A DNA stretch of 7,640 nucleotides from Bacteroidales bacterium UBA7574 (GTDB taxonomy: Bacteria; Bacteroidota; Bacteroidia; Bacteroidales; Paludibacteraceae), in NCBI GenBank assembly GCA_002479035.1, contig DLLA01000084.1, positions 491 through 8,130 on the forward strand, in the 5' to 3' direction. Positions 5,820-7,640 of this stretch are shown here, piece by piece. Numbering within the stretch: position 1 is the stretch's first letter; every line of letters starts with the position of its first letter. The position numbers and the translations under genes were made by a program. The notes under the pieces are model-generated. The model was not told the origin of the DNA and made no database searches. It was given only the letters and a program-made list of their open reading frames with translations.

Positions 5820-5854
5820 CAATTCTTAATTCTTCATTCTTAATTTTTAATTCC
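5820..5854. repeat. 7-nt AT-rich tandem array just upstream of rfbD
   Basis: Five heptamers run back to back: CAATTCT (5820-5826), TAATTCT, TCATTCT, TAATTTT and TAATTCC (ending 5854). The rfbD ATG follows 3 nt later, so the array occupies the place of a ribosome-binding region. My recollection is that such ATTCTTA-type heptamer strings are scattered between genes in Bacteroidales genomes; I could not check this. Confidence 0.8.
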
Positions 5855-5857
5855 CTT

Positions 5858-6733
5858 ATGAATATCCTCATCACCGGTTGCAACGGACAATTAGGCACCG
5901 AAATGCGTGTGCAATCCGTTGAGCACAAGCAGCATACCTATTTCTTCACCGACGTGGCGGAGTTGGACATCACCAACCGCGAAGCAGTATTGGCTTTCGT
6001 CCGCGAACACGCCATAGACCTCATCGTCAACTGTGCCGCCTACACCAACGTGGACCGTGCGGAGGCAGACGAACCCACTGCCCGACTCATCAACGCGCAA
6101 GCCGTTGAGAACCTGGCACTTGCGGACACCCGTATCATACACATCAGCACCGACTATGTCTTCTCCGGTGAAGGTTGTATCCCCTGCCGTGAGGACGACC
6201 CCGTAGCCCCGCGCACGGCGTATGGGCGCACGAAGTTGGAAGGCGAACAACTATTGCAAGCCGCTAATCCACAAGCGATTATCATTCGTACAGCATGGCT
6301 GTATTCCGCTTACGGGAACAACTTTGTGAAGACCATGCTCCGCCTTGGACAAGAGCGCGACAATCTCGGAGTGGTCTTCGACCAAGTGGGCACCCCCACC
6401 TATGCTGCCGACCTCGCTACCGCCATCTATGCCGCCATCAACGCGCCCGAATGGCACGCCGGTGTCTATCATTTCACCAACGAAGGCGTATGTTCGTGGT
6501 ATGATTTCACCCACGAAATCTTTGCCCAAGCCGCACCCCTGCTGCCTGCTGACGCGGCAAACAAGGTGAGAACCTGCAACCTGCGCCCCATCTTGTCAAG
6601 CGAATACCAATACCAAACGCCCCGCCCGCACTACAGTGTCTTGGACAAAACCAAAATCAAGCAGACCTTTGGTATCACCATTCCCTACTGGACCGACGGA
6701 CTTCACCGCTGCCTGCAACTATTGCTCCGGTAA
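5858..6733 (+). CDS. rfbD: dTDP-4-dehydrorhamnose reductase
   Basis: This 291-residue extended short-chain dehydrogenase would reduce dTDP-4-keto-L-rhamnose to dTDP-L-rhamnose with NAD(P)H, the last step of the pathway, in the cytoplasm. It shows the Rossmann loop GCNGQLG at 7-13, NCAAYTNVDRAE at 58-69, HISTDYVFSG at 95-104, the catalytic YGRTK at 122-126 (Tyr122, Lys126), IIRTAWLY at 142-149, QVGTPTYAADLA at 176-187, and RPHYSVLD at 256-263 in the substrate domain. The ATG at 5858 places the nucleotide loop at residue 7, as expected. An in-frame ATG at 5780 would add 26 residues encoded partly by the heptamer array and is unlikely to be used. No good promoter is visible in the gap after rfbC, so co-transcription is likely. 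Confidence 0.95.
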   Translation: MNILITGCNGQLGTEMRVQSVEHKQHTYFFTDVAELDITNREAVLAFVREHAIDLIVNCAAYTNVDRAEADEPTARLINAQAVENLALADTRIIHISTDYVFSGEGCIPCREDDPVAPRTAYGRTKLEGEQLLQAANPQAIIIRTAWLYSAYGNNFVKTMLRLGQERDNLGVVFDQVGTPTYAADLATAIYAAINAPEWHAGVYHFTNEGVCSWYDFTHEIFAQAAPLLPADAANKVRTCNLRPILSSEYQYQTPRPHYSVLDKTKIKQTFGITIPYWTDGLHRCLQLLLR

Positions 6734-6763
6734 CTATCTGCGGGCATCGAATTTGCATGATGC

Positions 6764-6780
6764 TCTGCCATATTGGCAGA
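6764..6780. promoter_or_regulatory. Small hairpin between rfbD and htpG
   Basis: TCTGCCA (6764-6770) and TGGCAGA (6774-6780) form a perfect 7-bp stem with a 3-nt loop. Only TTGTT follows, so it is at best a weak terminator for rfbC-rfbD. It lies just upstream of the candidate htpG -7 box and could instead be a regulator site. I see no CIRCE-type (GCACTC-N9-GAGTGC) heat-shock operator here. Confidence 0.35.
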
Positions 6781-6784
6781 TTGT

Positions 6785-6792
6785 TACCTTTG
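6785..6792 (+). promoter_or_regulatory. Candidate htpG promoter -7 box
   Basis: TACCTTTG matches the TAnnTTTG consensus exactly, but no TTG lies about 20 nt upstream; the nearest TTTG is 29 nt away at 6752-6755. The box runs into the perfect palindrome CTTTG-G-CAAAG (6788-6798). A weak -33 would fit a promoter needing an activator or an alternative factor. If used, the leader would be about 75 nt. Confidence 0.4.
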
Positions 6793-6805
6793 GCAAAGAA
6801 TTTGT

Positions 6806-6847
6806 ACAATGTGCAATGCGTGATGCTTGATGCATAATGCGCAATGT
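6806..6847. repeat. 7-nt tandem array in the htpG leader
   Basis: Six heptamers follow one another: ACAATGT, GCAATGC, GTGATGC, TTGATGC, ATAATGC and GCAATGT (6806-6847). The centre of each is NATG. On the opposite strand they read as ATT- or ATC-led heptamers, similar in build to the array before rfbD. The array ends 24 nt before the htpG ATG. Its ATG triplets open no useful reading frame. Confidence 0.75.
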
Positions 6848-6871
6848 ATAACGACTAAAACAATAAGCAAT

Positions 6872-7640
6872 ATGGCAAACAAAGGTAATATCGGGGTTAC
6901 GTCAGACAACATCTTCCCCGTCATCAAAAAGTTCCTGTACTCGGACCACGAGATATTTCTCCGTGAGTTGATTAGTAACGCCGTGGACGCTACGCAGAAG
7001 TTGAAGACCCTCTCCAGTGTAGGTGAAGCCAAGGGCGACCTCGGCGATACACGTGTGCGCGTGTTGATAGACAAAGACAAGCACACCCTCACCGTGCGCG
7101 ACCATGGTATCGGTATGACCGCCGAGGAGGTGGACAAGTACATCAACCAAATCGCGTTCTCGGGCGCTGAGGAGTTCGTGAACAAGTACAAGGACAAGGC
7201 AGAAGCCATCATCGGACACTTCGGATTGGGCTTTTACAGCGCGTTCATGGTAGCCGACAAGGTGGAGATATTCTCACAATCGTACAAGGAGAACGCCAAA
7301 GCAGTTCACTGGAGTTGCGACGGTACGCCCGAATACACGATGGAGGAGACTATCAAAGCCGACCGCGGTACGGATATAGTGCTGCATATCAATGACGAGT
7401 TCAAGCAGTATCTTGAGGACGCTACCATTGAAGGTCTGCTGAAGAAGTACTGCAAGTTCCTGCCTGTGGAGATTGCTTTCGGCAAGAAGAAAGAGTGGAA
7501 AGACGGCAAGCAGGTGGAGACGGACGAGGACAATATCATCAACGATGTGAACCCCGCCTGGACACGCAAGCCGAGCGAACTCACGGACGAGGACTATGAC
7601 AAGTTCTACCATGAGTTGTATCCCGACCAGATGGACGAGC
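6872..7640 (+). CDS. htpG: HtpG, Hsp90-family molecular chaperone (partial, C-terminal part off window)
   Basis: The first 256 codons of a cytoplasmic Hsp90 chaperone are present. The N-terminal GHKL ATPase domain is clear: ELISNAVDA at 32-40 (Glu32 catalytic, Asn36 Mg/ATP contact), DHGIGM at 77-82, the lid segment around NQIAFSGAEEF (92-102), and GHFGLGFYS at 115-123. RGTDIVLHI (near 174-182) ends the domain, and CKFLPVEIAFGKKKEWKDGK begins the middle domain. Opening residues GNIGVTSDNIFPVIKKFLYS match the wording I associate with Bacteroidetes HtpG. The ATG at 6872 starts the conserved N-terminus with no extension. Nothing looks broken. The client-binding and dimerisation parts lie beyond the edge. 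No heat-shock operator was found upstream. Confidence 0.97.
   Translation, partial: MANKGNIGVTSDNIFPVIKKFLYSDHEIFLRELISNAVDATQKLKTLSSVGEAKGDLGDTRVRVLIDKDKHTLTVRDHGIGMTAEEVDKYINQIAFSGAEEFVNKYKDKAEAIIGHFGLGFYSAFMVADKVEIFSQSYKENAKAVHWSCDGTPEYTMEETIKADRGTDIVLHINDEFKQYLEDATIEGLLKKYCKFLPVEIAFGKKKEWKDGKQVETDEDNIINDVNPAWTRKPSELTDEDYDKFYHELYPDQMDE

Overview
The window looks like chromosomal DNA of a gut- or oral-type Bacteroidales bacterium (Bacteroidota); I cannot resolve the genus. The main evidence is a TPR / transmembrane / coiled-coil / C-terminal helix-turn-helix regulator of a type typical of this phylum, HtpG with the wording I associate with Bacteroidetes homologues, no consistent Shine-Dalgarno sequences, and several promoters of the Bacteroidetes form TTG-N20-TAnnTTTG. 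These are identifications by eye; no database search was run.

Layout. Positions 1-1621 (minus strand, running off the left edge) encode most of a membrane-bound TPR regulator. Positions 1622-2459 hold no convincing protein gene but are dense in structure: two face-to-face promoters whose -7 boxes form one palindrome, a short plus-strand transcription unit ending in a strong intrinsic terminator, a 12-nt duplication, a four-unit 11-nt tandem array, and a 107-bp element bounded by perfect 18-bp inverted repeats around a GC-rich inner hairpin. Next comes a two-gene operon with its own promoter and terminator: ansA (type I L-asparaginase, 2460-3485) and pepD (M20 aminoacyl-histidine dipeptidase, 3490-4935). 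A second promoter leads to rfbC (dTDP-4-dehydrorhamnose 3,5-epimerase, 5111-5659) and then rfbD (dTDP-4-dehydrorhamnose reductase, 5858-6733). Their 198-bp gap is filled by an 11-nt tandem array followed by a 7-nt tandem array. The 5' part of htpG (Hsp90 chaperone, from 6872) runs off the right edge, preceded by a second 7-nt array.

Function. AnsA and PepD would release aspartate and ammonia from asparagine and amino acids from dipeptides, fitting an amino-acid-catabolising anaerobe. RfbC and RfbD catalyse the last two steps of dTDP-L-rhamnose synthesis for surface polysaccharide; RfbA and RfbB are not in the window. HtpG is a general chaperone. The protein genes look ordinary. The unexplained signal is in the intergenic DNA, above all 1690-2234.
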